Shown here piece after piece: positions 8,513 through 19,520 of a stretch of DNA of 64,000 bases. The notes below the pieces were generated by a model that ran no database searches, was not told the origin of the DNA, and saw only the letters and a list, made by a program, of their open reading frames with translations. Within the stretch, counting starts at the first letter, position 1; the number at the start of each line of letters is the position of its first letter. A program made the translations under genes and the position numbers. Source of the DNA: Chaetoceros tenuissimus (taxonomy: Eukaryota; Bacillariophyta; Thalassiosirophyceae; Chaetocerotales; Chaetocerotaceae); NCBI GenBank assembly GCA_021927905.1, contig BLLK01000052.1:126501-190500 (forward strand), written 5' to 3'.

Positions 8513-10459
8513 TTAGACATTGTAACTGTTGCCTAGTGGACTATTTGGGTTGTTACTATCAGACAAGATACCGGTGACAGCCTCAATTGCTACTTCCTTG
8601 CGCTCGTCCCAATTTCCTGATAAGTAAATAATCTTTGCACCAGTTTTGATACATCTTTCCTTTAGTTGCTGTTCCATTCTCGATCTATGTTCTCCATCCT
8701 TCCGAGTGCCATCTTGAATAAAAGGCACACCTTCAATTGGGCAAAATAGAAATAGATCTGGGACTGGACTCTTTGAAGCTAGCTCTTCAATATCTGCCGA
8801 AGTCTCTCCCATCAAATATTCTTGCCATTCAGCTGTAGCTCTAGTATCAGTATCACTAATGACAAGATAACTTTGTTTCATTGCTTCCATCTCATTTGCA
8901 GTTTGCACTTTTGCAATCTCCATAAAATCATCGTTCGACCAGTCTTGATATGGATCTTTCTTCCGTTCTGACACTACCCGTCCATGTTCCTCTACCAATT
9001 GAGGAGAATACTTTTCAAAGTGCTTCACGAGACTGTTGGACAAAGTAGTTTTGCCTGTACTTTCCGCTCCGACGAGAACAATCAAGTTAGAATAGTATTG
9101 ACGGACATTTGGCGAGAGGTAATCCCAATTTTCAAATGGGTTATTGCGTACAGCTGTGCCACTTATTGAAACTTTTGCTCGAGCTTGATCAACTCGTACA
9201 TCGATAGATCCAAGAGCTTTGGAAAAAGGTTCTCCATAGGATTCGCTACTAAAGCTAGCATCAGGCTTTTGACCAAGAATTTTCAGAGTAGTATTTGCCC
9301 ATAGTACCGAATCGTCAGGATCCATTCCATCAGGCTGATCAAATACTACAACTTCTGCTCCAGGACAGTTCTGCTGCAACCATTCAACCCTTTCTTTATT
9401 AGGCTTTTCTTCTGGTCTCACGCATACGATGACAACAAATCTTTTGCATTGTCTAATACCTTCATTCACCAAGTACTCGTGTCCTTTATGAGGTGGATAG
9501 AATTTTCCTACAACAACACCAAGATCATAGATGGCATGTTTCACTGGACGACGATACCAAGACAAGAGCCCATACAAAGAATTCATAAGAAAGAAACTGA
9601 ACATACAGAGAATGTTGAAGTCTACTCCAAATCCAGCGACTCCGGAAAACATTGCAAGTTGAATCACATTGACAGCTATCCAAAAGAGCCATTGTTCCCA
9701 CTGCCTCTGAATCATGAGTATCTGACCACCTGCGTTAAAAGCATTCGACAGAGCATCAAGAACCCAAGGAGTAGTCACTTTACCATCAGCCCCCTCAAAG
9801 ATGTAGTAACCGACAAAAGCCTTGGAAAAAGCTGGAATCTCATAGAAAAAGATGACAAACACTACTCCACTCACAACTAATGCAAATAGCCAATTCTTGA
9901 AACTCATGTTTGGAGAACGGAAAGCAGTTCCTTCTTCATCTAATCTCTTTTCCCAAGCTACCATTCCAACAAATTGCAAAGGCAAAAAGTAGAAATAGTA
10001 CAGCTGTGCATCACCTGCATATCCATATGCAAAAGCAAACATTCCATAAAAGACTGTATTGATGAATCCCCAACTCCATGCAGAATGTCTACCTAATGCA
10101 GCTAGGAATACACATACTGCTCCACTGAAGGAACTGATCCCCGAGAATGTCATGAGTACAAGTCGCCAAGTTTCCATTTCCCATACATCTCGATCATTGA
10201 TCCATTTGATAGGTGATGGAAGTGAGTCATTGAGGAAATAGGAAAAGTCTACAATAGAGAAAACCACCATGACAATACCAAAGATTGTCACAAAGATACG
10301 CTGGTATAGATTCAATACGATTAGATCAGCAGGAATAGCTCGGAAGGAAGCTATGAATGCAGATGGTATCGAGCGAAAGAATTTTAAGAGGGTCAGAACC
10401 CCTTTAGATATGCGATCCTTCATAGACGTAGCATTGGAACCTTCGACGTGATCTGCCAT
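8513..10459 (-). CDS. PnuC-NadR fusion: NAD-precursor transporter with NMNAT and ribosylnicotinamide kinase domains
   Basis: One intronless frame of 648 residues. Residues about 45-300 contain six or seven hydrophobic helices with a WSWGFIN segment near 128-134, typical of PnuC-type nicotinamide riboside carriers. Residues about 312-450 form a nucleotidyltransferase domain: VGKFYPPHKGH (HxGH at 324-327) and ISGTAVRNNP (432-441), as in the NMN adenylyltransferase part of NadR. Residues about 455-640 are a P-loop kinase domain with Walker A GAESTGKTT (464-472), as in the NadR ribosylnicotinamide kinase. In bacteria PnuC imports nicotinamide riboside, the kinase traps it as NMN, and the adenylyltransferase makes NAD. 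Here all three steps sit on one chain. The gene is divergent to the LNR gene at 10804, with a TTGACATATGTCAA site between them. Confidence 0.9.
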   Translation of the reverse strand: MADHVEGSNATSMKDRISKGVLTLLKFFRSIPSAFIASFRAIPADLIVLNLYQRIFVTIFGIVMVVFSIVDFSYFLNDSLPSPIKWINDRDVWEMETWRLVLMTFSGISSFSGAVCVFLAALGRHSAWSWGFINTVFYGMFAFAYGYAGDAQLYYFYFLPLQFVGMVAWEKRLDEEGTAFRSPNMSFKNWLFALVVSGVVFVIFFYEIPAFSKAFVGYYIFEGADGKVTTPWVLDALSNAFNAGGQILMIQRQWEQWLFWIAVNVIQLAMFSGVAGFGVDFNILCMFSFFLMNSLYGLLSWYRRPVKHAIYDLGVVVGKFYPPHKGHEYLVNEGIRQCKRFVVIVCVRPEEKPNKERVEWLQQNCPGAEVVVFDQPDGMDPDDSVLWANTTLKILGQKPDASFSSESYGEPFSKALGSIDVRVDQARAKVSISGTAVRNNPFENWDYLSPNVRQYYSNLIVLVGAESTGKTTLSNSLVKHFEKYSPQLVEEHGRVVSERKKDPYQDWSNDDFMEIAKVQTANEMEAMKQSYLVISDTDTRATAEWQEYLMGETSADIEELASKSPVPDLFLFCPIEGVPFIQDGTRKDGEHRSRMEQQLKERCIKTGAKIIYLSGNWDERKEVAIEAVTGILSDSNNPNSPLGNSYNV

Positions 10460-10609
10460 GGTCGTAGTTGAGAAGAGTTCAATTTATATTAACAAATGTT
10501 TTCAAAATCTTTTCTTGTACTGTTAGAGATAGAGATAGAGCAAGTATGTTCGCGAGAAGTCCAAGAATAGTGAAGAACCATCATTAAAGATACGTTTTCC
10601 ATTTGAATC

Positions 10610-10623
10610 TTGACATATGTCAA
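10610..10623. promoter_or_regulatory. TTGACATATGTCAA palindrome
   Basis: A perfect 14-bp palindrome between the divergent PnuC-NadR gene (start 10459) and the LNR gene (ATG 10804, 181 bp away). The sequence just before it (GAATCTTGACA) is repeated at the duplicate promoter near 12395. Confidence 0.5.
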
Positions 10624-10803
10624 AATCCCGCGGAATGTCCTAGCAAAAAAGTTCCAATAAATAATGTCACATTTTATCGTCTTCTGCGTGCGCGTAAATC
10701 ATTCTTTTGCGAAAGAAAAAAGGGGAACCTTTGCACCATAACATTGTGCCCTAGAATTGCAAACAAACAAATAATAGGCTGGTTCGGCAAGAATAGAGAG
10801 AAA

Positions 10804-12044
10804 ATGCATGAAGTTGACAAAGAGAAGCAACATCAAGCCGAAGATGATCTTTCTGTATTTCAGGGGTTGCTAGAGCAACATACTCTGGAAATGAAAGAAT
10901 ATTTCAGAGAGGAGAATGAGAAAATGAAAAGAAGCTTGGAAAAGGACGACATCAGTGTAGGAAGCAACACTGGGGAAGAACGTGAATCATTTGTTGTGAA
11001 GAGTAGAGGACTTGAAAATACAAAAGAAGCTGTTAGGAGTACTGTTATGGACTACCGATCAAGACGAGAAAATACCTATACTCTTATGATGGTCTCTTCC
11101 AAAGGATTCATGTGGCATTGGATCCTTGGATTTCTAGTATTTGCTTCTCAGTTGGGGCTTGCAATACTAACAATATATACCCAGCTGAAAACTTCGGAAA
11201 AAGGTACTTTCCTTCAAATTCCTATTCATACAGATATAGAAGTTTCTATTCTTCAGGTATTTTCAATATTCATTGAGGTATATAGTCAAGAAGACATATT
11301 CAATGCAATTGGCTTACTGCTGAATTCACGACGTATACCATTGGAGAGACTAAGAGCAGACAATAAGAGAACAGTAAGGGACTTTTACGATGGTGCAGAG
11401 GAAGTGAGACAAACGAACATATCATACTTGTTGCATGTTCTTCTGCCTAATGTTTTCAACTTTCTTCAGGGAACGTCAGTTTTAATTGCATCGTAAGTAC
11501 AACAAACTGCAACAATATTCGTTTTCAAGATTCATTGCTATTTCCTGCTAACAAGAAATCAAAAAGATTTATTGTAATCCTTCAGGGTACTGAGTTCCTT
11601 GAACTCTTAAAGGAAGTAACAGCTTTGTTTGTTATATCATCTCTTGATGATATAGTTTTCTCTATGGCTCGTCGTGGCTTTTTCGGCAGAAAAGTACTCC
11701 TACTCACCGTTGCAGCAGCTAATGTTGACTTATCTGCCGAGGATGAAGAAAGTCATGAAAAGTCTAGTAATGGTGATGGTTCACCAAGAAAGAAGTGCCA
11801 ATGCGATGGATATGTATTGAGGACAAGTTTATTACATACAATCCTACTCTTTATGATATCGTTTTGGGCAGTTGTTTTGTATTTAAAATCAGGTGGTTTC
11901 TTTGCAAAGCAAAAGTACCCAGAATGCGAAGATGTTGTTCTTTCTTTTAACGAAGATTGGAGATTACTGGAAAATGGTATTTGCAATATAGCTCTGAATC
12001 ATCCTGAATGTGGTTTCGATGGCAACGATTGTTTAGACTTCTGA
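10804..12044 (+). CDS. Polytopic membrane protein with C-terminal LNR domain (copy A)
   Basis: Exons 10804-11492 and 11567-12044 (intron 11493-11566, 74 nt) give 388 residues. The start was chosen by alignment with copy B at 12679; the frame is open further upstream but without similarity. A charged N-terminal region (about 1-95) is followed by about five hydrophobic segments (WHWILGFLVF, ILQVFSIFIEV, LLPNVFNFLQGTSVLIA, TALFVISSLDDIVF, TILLFMISFWAVVLYL). The last leads into one LNR module with the CEDV...NGIC...HPEC...GFDGNDC cysteine/aspartate pattern. In Notch, LNRs bind Ca2+ and cover the protease site. Here the LNR would be outside the cell or in the lumen. The polytopic part, around EVTALFVISSLDDIVFSMAR, is a family I recognise only as diatom-type and uncharacterised. 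Confidence 0.75.
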
Positions 12045-12242
12045 ATTCATTTCCTCATCCTGATAACCTAATTTGTGCATTTATAGTCTTGTGTTACCTT
12101 GTATTTACTGTTGAAATCATTTCAATCTGTGAACACTTTTATTTGTGCAAATAGATAAAGTATAGGGAGAGGATTCTTTGAAGCTTGCTTTTCTTCCAAT
12201 AAAGTATGTATGCTTGCCATACACTTTATAGCTAGATGTAGA

Positions 12243-12329
12243 AAGATATGCTGGTGTAGATTCAATATGGCTAAATCAGAATGGAGAATAGCTCAGAAGG
12301 AAGATGTTATCGAGCGAAAGAATTGTAAA
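12243..12329 (-). pseudogene. Fragment of PnuC-NadR 5' coding sequence
   Basis: About 87 bp resemble 10292-10388, covering residues about 24-56 of the PnuC-NadR protein, with many substitutions and small deletions. It lies at the equivalent position upstream of LNR copy B, so it was carried along when the promoter and LNR gene were duplicated. It has no coding capacity of its own. Confidence 0.7.
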
Positions 12330-12399
12330 TGTGCATAATGTTATCGGAAGCTTTTTTTCAGAGACAAGTATGTTCTTCAAATGCTTTTCGATTTGAATC

Positions 12400-12413
12400 T
12401 TGACAACTGTCAA
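12400..12413. promoter_or_regulatory. TTGACAACTGTCAA palindrome
   Basis: Same half-sites as 10610-10623 with different central bases (AC instead of TA), 266 bp upstream of the ATG at 12679. A conserved block further downstream (AAAGTTCCAATAAATAATG then CTTCTGCGTGCGCG, about 12489-12533) is shared with the copy A promoter at about 10650-10694. Confidence 0.5.
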
Positions 12414-12678
12414 CACCCCGAAACGTCTCTTCCTTCAATGATGATGTTGAAGTAATGATGTCAAAATTCAAAATGTCCTAGGTGGAAAAAGTTCCAATAA
12501 ATAATGTCACATTTTGTTGTCTTCTGCGTGCGCGAAAACCATACTACAGTACTTCTGAGCACTAAAGAAAACAAGGGAACACTTTACAACTATCAGCATT
12601 AAATGTACCCTGGAATTCAAACAAAACAGCAAAAGCAAAAGCAATATACCAAACCTCTACGGCAACAATAGGGAGAAA

Positions 12679-15600
12679 ATGCAAGAACTTGACTCAGAGC
12701 CGCAACAGCGAGCAGAAGATGATCTTTCTGTATTTCAAGGGTTGCTAGAACAACATACTTTGGATATGAAAGAGTACTTCAAAGAGGAGAATGAGAAAAT
12801 GAAAAGAAGATTGAAGGCGAAAAATAAAAGAGTTAAAGGCAAAACTGGGGAAGAACGCGAATCATTTGTGGTGAAAAGTAGAGGACTTGAAAATACAAAT
12901 GAAATTGATAGAAGCACAATGATGGACAATCCATCTCATCAAGATGATACTTATGCTCTTATGATGGTCTCTTCTGATGGATTCGTATGGCACTGGATCC
13001 TTGGATTCCTAGTATTTGCCACTCAGTTCGGACTTGGAGTACTAACGATATACACCCAGCTGAAAACTTCGGAAAAACATACTTTCTTGCAAGTACCTAT
13101 TCATACAGATATAGAAGTTTCTATTCTTCAGGTATTTTCAATATTCATTGAGGTATATAGTCAAGAAGACATATTCAATGCAATCGGCTTACTGCTGAAT
13201 TCACGACGTATACCATTAGAAAGACTCAGAGCAGGCGACAGTACAGAGGAAGTTAGAGTATCATTCATGATGCATGTACTTCTTCCTAATGTTTTCAACT
13301 TTCTTCAAGGAACATCAGTTTTAATTGCATCGTAAGTACAGCAAGCTATAATCATTTCTTTTTTTCAAGATTGATCGCTATCGCCTGCTCACATAAAATC
13401 ATATAGCTTCATTGTGATCCTACAGGGTACTGAGTTCATTGAACTAATGAGAGCTGTCACAGCTCTTTTCGTGATTTCATCTCTTGATGATATAGTTTTC
13501 TCTATGGCTCGTCGTGGCTTTTTCGGTAGAAAAGTACTCCTACTTACCGTTGCAGCAGCTAATGTTGACCTATCTGTCGAGGACGAAGAAAATCATGAAA
13601 AGTCTAGTAATGATGGAGCATTGAGGACAAGTTTATTACATACAATCGTACTCTTTATGATATCGTTTTGGGCAGTTGTTTTGTATTTACAATCAGGAGG
13701 TTTCTTTGCAAAGCAAAAGTACCCGGAATGCGAAGATGTTGTTCTTTCTTTCAAGGAAGATTGGAGATTACTTGAAAATGGCATTTGCAATATAGCTCTG
13801 AATCATCCTGAATGTGGTTTCGATGGCAACGATTGTGTCAAATTCAACCGAGCTTATCCTGGCTGTGTAGTAGAAAATATTTACTTACTTGGTAATGGAA
13901 TATGCAATGGGTATCCGTATGATTCAGCTGAATGTAAATTTGATGGTGGCGATTGCAGTTTTGAATCAAATAGTCCTTCCATGGACTCTAATGATGAACT
14001 ATCCATGAATCCATCGTTGCAGCTATCGCACAGTCCTTTGACTATACCAACCAAGGAACCTGTTTCCAATATGCCGTCTGTGAAAGAGTCTCAATTGCCA
14101 TCTGAGGATCCTGAGGTACCTTCCACTTTCACTTCCATGCGTCCGTCACACTTACCAAGTTTCTTACCGTCATCTCAGCCTTCTTTATCGAACCCATCAT
14201 CAAACATGCCTTCTCCTTCTGGTCAACAGTCTCAATTTCCATCCGTCTTTCATTCAGATCAACCATCTCAAGTGTCTTCAAAGGAGCCATCTCACAATCC
14301 ATCAGCAAGTCTTATAACGTGTATCGCTTCCATTGTAGATATACAATATGAAGACAAAACCGATAATCAGTTCATGACCTGTGAAACTCCAAATGGAAAC
14401 AGTTACAAGGTGAAAGCTGTAGACAATGACTTCATCAAGAAGAACTTTGGAAGTGGCAGGCTCATGTCCGGAGAGGTAGAGGTTATGTTTGAGGCAGACG
14501 CAATAATTGACGAGTCAACAGCTGAGATTATTTCAAACTCACCTCCTGCACTTGCAAAGAAGACGAAGAAGAACGACAACAACAGCAATGGTCGTAAGCT
14601 CCAGACAGTAGCAAACTGTGGTACTTACCTCGGAGGATCATGTACTGGCACTAGAACTGTTCTTGTCGTGCGTGTTATTGCTGCAGATAAATCTACAACT
14701 GCTTCGGAAAGTCAACTTGCTGAAAGTATATTCGACAATCCTAATGATGCTCTCAACCTCCAGTCATGGTACAAGCAATGTTCCTACAATCAGTTGGACT
14801 TTATACCTGCAGAAGGAAACGGGATCAATGGTGGTGTAACAACAGTGTCTGTTCAATCTTCATCTACTGATGGCGATTCTGTTATGAATAATGACATTTT
14901 TGTAGCGTTGAATACAAAGTTCAATGTTAGTAGCCCAAAACAAATCGCAAATCATGTCATGTACTGTTTACCAGCTGGAACAATGAGTGGCATAGCTTAT
15001 GCTAATATTAACCATTGGCGTTCTGTATATTCGGATAACTGGTGCACCTTTGTATCAGCACAAGGTGAGTCTTGGAGTAGCCCTGTTCATTTTATGCGAA
15101 ATATTATTTACACAACCTTTGCTTTTTCTCTTGCAGTTCGTGAAGTTGGACACAATCTCATGTTGGCAAATAGTAAAGATACTGCTGCTATCGGTTCATC
15201 GGCAACTTATGGAGATCAGAGTGGCATGATGGGATTCAGCTACAGTAGCGACGATGGCCCAAGACAATGCTTTAATGCACCAAAAAATTGGCAACTTGGT
15301 TGGTTTGACGACAAACAGATTTCCGTCTCATTTGAGGGATGGGAAGGAAATCTTGTTGGACTCTCTGAAATTTCCAATGCTGCTGAAGAGGATATGGTCA
15401 TTGCGAAGGTTGACTTGAACGAGAGCTACTATGTGAGCTTCAATAGAAAGACCGGTATCAATAGTGGTACTATAGAAGGTGGAAATCAAGTTTTAGTTCA
15501 TAAGCGTGCCTCGAGATTCGGATATGGAGAATCAGATATTTTGGCGTATCTCAATAGCGGGGGAACCTACACTTCTCCTGACACAAACTTTTTCGTGACA

Positions 15601-17088
15601 GTAAACAATATTGATTTGGCTTCTAACCCTGCACGAGCAAATGTAAAGATTTTACGTTCCGATAATCCTCCTCCATGTTTTGCTGGAACTGCGTCGGTTT
15701 CTATAACACCAGACAATTATACTGGCGAAACTTCTTGGGATATCAGAGACTATGCTAATAATGTACTTGCAACTAGTGGTTCTACTGGAGTTTCAAACAT
15801 TTTGTTGGCAGATGGATACTACACCTTCTCCATGTATGATTCATATGGCGATGGTATCTGCTGTGCTCATGGGAATGGTTCATATACATTCCAAATAGGA
15901 AGTGCCGTAGTCAAGACAGGAGGAGAATTTGGTAGTCAGGAAAGTACACAATTCGGAATTTGCAGTAATGTGTTACCTACAGCCGCCCCTGCGAATGAGC
16001 TTTCTTCGAACATACCTTCCGAACAGCCAGCTCAATTCCCATCTAGGGATTCTGAAAGACCTTCAACTTACTCTTCTATGCGTCCGTCAAACTTATCAAG
16101 CTTGCTACCATCGCCTCAGCCCTCTCTTCTCTTGTCAAACTTGCCAAGTGCCAGTTCAATTTCATCATCTCAAAGTCCATCAAAAGTTCCGTCTGAGGAT
16201 CCATCTATCCTTCATTCTATGGAACCATCGAATTATGCATCTCTTAGTCCATCCTGTATTCCTTCGAATCAGCCATCTCAAGCGTATTCGAAAGATCCAT
16301 CTCTCAGTCCATCAGCAAAACCAACAAAGAATCCGACAAGCTCACCAACTACTTCAGTAAGTATTTTTTCATAAATGTCATTGTTGATTCCTTATATTAT
16401 ATTACTAACTTGTAATCACGCTTTTATTACAGCCTACCACATCCCCGACATTAACACCGACAATGGCTCCAACAAGCTCACCTACAGCTGTGGTATGTAC
16501 CATACTTTTTATAGTTTAAAATGTGTATTATTTTGAAGCTAATCATATTTGTATTGTTTTGAAAAGCCCACAAAGTCCCCGACATTAGCACCAACTCCTT
16601 TTGCACCAACGCCTTGTGTTGATGACCCATCTCATACCTTTATTGCTCCATGGAATCCTGATCCGGTTCAAGATTGTGAATACATTGCAAAGAAAATTTG
16701 CATCCGTGGAGAAAAGTTTTGTGACACCAGCAGCGAATCTTTTATTTCAAATCAAAGATATAAATGTTGTGCTACATGTTCATTGTACGACTCTGAATGT
16801 GTGGATTGTACTGACACTATCGGCACACCAATCACTTTGAAATGGGATCCAACAGGATCCACCAAGAGGGAATGCAGTTGGCTCACTGGAACCAATAAAG
16901 CAATACGTCAAGCAAACTATTGCCTCGGTGACGGAAGTACATACGATGTCTCTGATTCATGTTGCGCAAGTTGCAACCCATCAAGTTCCCCTACGGAGAC
17001 ACCAACATTCTATCCAATAGAGACTCCAACATTTCTCCCAACTGAAACACCAACATTTCCCCCTACTGAGACACCAACAAATCTATAG
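12679..17088 (+). CDS. Polytopic LNR protein fused to degenerate M11 metalloprotease-like ectodomain (copy B)
   Basis: Five exons, 12679-13331, 13407-15064, 15137-16356, 16433-16492 and 16567-17088, give 1370 residues. Residues 1-315 match copy A (polytopic part). Two LNRs follow (about 322-400; ECGFDGNDC and ECKFDGGDC), then a Pro-Ser repeat stalk (about 405-520) and a gametolysin-like domain (about 580-880) with the typical TYGDQSGMMGFSYS Met-turn region. Next are a DSYGDGICC-type beta domain (about 1005), a second Pro-Ser stalk, Pro-Thr repeats, and Cys-rich modules with paired CC (about 1215-1330). The metalloprotease zinc site is altered: REVGHNLMLANS (about 772-783) replaces HExxHxxxxxH, so two of three zinc ligands are missing. 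The first intron matches copy A. The product should be a large surface protein, probably without proteolytic activity. Confidence 0.75.
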
Positions 17089-17655
17089 TGGTACTACGAA
17101 TGATATGCTAGAAAGTGGTTTTAATTCATTCTTTCCTCAGCTTCCATTCAAACTATCCCTGGTAAACTATGTATATATTATTTTAGAGGGTCTGTTTAGG
17201 ATTTTTCCTAGAAACTTTGAAAGTTTATTTTTGTATTATTCCATCTATTTCCTTTTTGATAAATATTTTTTAAATGTGACAAATCTTCCATGTAAGACTT
17301 TTTGTAAACCGTAAAATAACGATCAAATTTAAAAAAAACGGTGCTTAGCAATTGCAGCTCACAACAACAGCATTCATTTTACGTTGCTCTCTACTATCTA
17401 TCTACTATCTACTCGACATGTTCTTGTAAGTATATGAATGAATGCAACAAGCAACGCAATTACACATTTATTTGGAGTTCGCAGCACACTCTCATTCACT
17501 TTTAAGTATAACCGCAGCAATAACGTCTCAATGAACAAACGGTTCTTTTTGAACCAACGAGCAACGATTACATCATGTTCATTGTGACGATACACAAGTT
17601 ATCTTATTGCTAGACTAGTTTACTCCCTCACTTACCCACTACAACTAATCCAAAA
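17089..17655. other. Intergenic, no gene seen
   Basis: AT-rich 3' flank of the LNR-M11 gene followed by the upstream region of the third fucosyltransferase-like gene. Short ACTATCTA repeats occur at about 17390-17410. No TGACA/TGTCA palindrome of the kind before copies 1 and 2 was found. Confidence 0.5.
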
Positions 17656-19520
17656 ATGCCTCGACAAGTTCGAGAAGTGAGCAGCAGTACGGCTGGCTTA
17701 GTAATCATCTTTGCCTTGATGATGCTGGTCGGCACTTCTAATGTAATTCTCTTTCACAAAGTTTATCTTCATCGTCAATCTTCTTCTCATGATTTTCAAA
17801 CAAATGAATTCGTCAAACAAATTATTAATGAATTGCAAAGAAAGCCTGCTAATGAAGAATTAGATGGAGAACTAGATGGAGAAGATCCGTTGCTTGACAC
17901 ATCTTTAGAAGATACGACTCAAGATACACCTCAAGAAACTCCAGTCAAGAAATCAAAACACAAGGCCATCAATGAAAACACAGCCGATCATCATCCCATT
18001 GCAGGATTAAATTGTAAAGATCACGGTGGACCAGCTGATCCTTCTGAAATGATTTATTGGAATGATATTCCTGCTGATTCAAACTACATTTCTCCCTTTT
18101 ACGATGAAGAAAAATATATAACCTTTGAACCGGATGCAGGAGGTTTCAACAATATACGAATGGCCTACGAAACAATCTTTGTATTGGCACATGCTACAGG
18201 ACGTACATTAGTATTACCACCTGAGAAACAAATGTATCTTTTAAGTAAGGGAGGATCAAAGCACAAGAAAGATTTTACATTCAATGATTTCTTTCATTTA
18301 GATTCTATTGCGTTTGAACATGCCGGTATAAACATTATTACCATGGAAGAATTCTTGAAAAGAAAGGGTATAACTGGTGAACTAAAGGATTTAACTTCTG
18401 GACAAGTTGTAAAGCCGCCAAAGGATCAGATTGATTGGAATGGCAAGAATTTAAACCCCCTCTTTGAGTATTTGAGAAAAGTTGGAAAGTTTCCAGAAGG
18501 ATGGAATCCGAATGAGTGTATAGCTGCTATACCATCCAATCAAGATCCCAAGAATGTACAAGAATTGAATAAGATATTTGATGATATTCAAGCATTGAAA
18601 TATGGACCTATACCCGATCCACTCAAGGACTTTGTGAATGAACCTGTCGATGTCGATGGATCAGTCAAAGATCGTATGAGGGAAATGCTAGCGACTCGTA
18701 AACATTTATGCGTCTACGATGAAGAATTACAGAGGGAGCCTTTGTTGCATTTCAAAGTAGATCATGCTGTCAAGGCACGTATGTTGACGCATTTTTATGC
18801 ATTCATCTTCTTTCAAGATTGGAAACAGGATCTTTTTTACAAGAGGTTTGTTAGGGATCATATTCGGTACGTTGATCTTGACTTGGAGCCGCTAATATTC
18901 GTTATCTCGATCTCATTTATTTTACAAATAGCTATGTCGATGAAATTGTATGTGCTGCGGCGAGGATTGTAGATGCTGTCAGAGAACGGTCTAGAAAGCA
19001 TTCTGCAAGTAATACGGAGGGATTGTATGATAGTTGGCATGTACGAAGAGGTGATTTTCAATATAAAAATGTCAAGGTGGATGTTGATCAATTGGATAAA
19101 CAGTCAAAAGATGAATTGAAGGATGGACCCATGTCTTTGTATATTGCGACAGATGAACGTGACAAGTCATTCTTTGAACCATTGAAGAAAAAGTACGATG
19201 TCATGTTTTTGGATGACTTTATGCATCTTATTGAAGGTGTCAATCCCAATTATTACGGGATGTTAGATCAATTGGTAGCGTACAAGGGGAGAGTATTCTT
19301 TGGAACTTGGTTTAGTACCTTGTCGGGATACATTAATCGTATGAGAGGATATTATAGTGTCAAGGCAAAATCAGAAGGGTATGAACTCGGGACTTTGCCA
19401 AGTTATTACTTTGTTCCAAAAGATAAAAAGTTTCAAATGACGAAATACATGCCTGTCAAGTTGCCAATTTACATGAGAGAATTTCCTACTAGTTGGAGAG
19501 ATATTGATAAGAGTCTGTAG
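17656..19520 (+). CDS. GDP-fucose protein O-fucosyltransferase-like, copy 3
   Basis: Exons 17656-18866 and 18932-19520 (intron 18867-18931, 65 nt) give 599 residues. The splice site was fixed by restoring the RYVDEIVCAAARIV segment shared with copies 1 and 2. It is a type II membrane protein with an anchor near 14-36 and an acidic stem (DGELDGEDPLLDTSLED). Family motifs are complete: GGFNNIRMAYE (about 161), ATGRTLVLPPE, HVRRGDF (about 439), YIATDE, and GTWFSTLSGYINRMRGYY. It has no intron at the GG motif, where copies 1 and 2 have theirs; its only intron is elsewhere. It is clearly more diverged and has an unrelated promoter, so it split off before the tandem duplication. Confidence 0.85.

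Noticed and set aside
10603-10803. N-terminal extension of LNR copy A upstream of 10804
   Set aside because: The frame is open, but copy B has no matching coding sequence, and the stretch contains the shared promoter block and the TTGACATATGTCAA palindrome.
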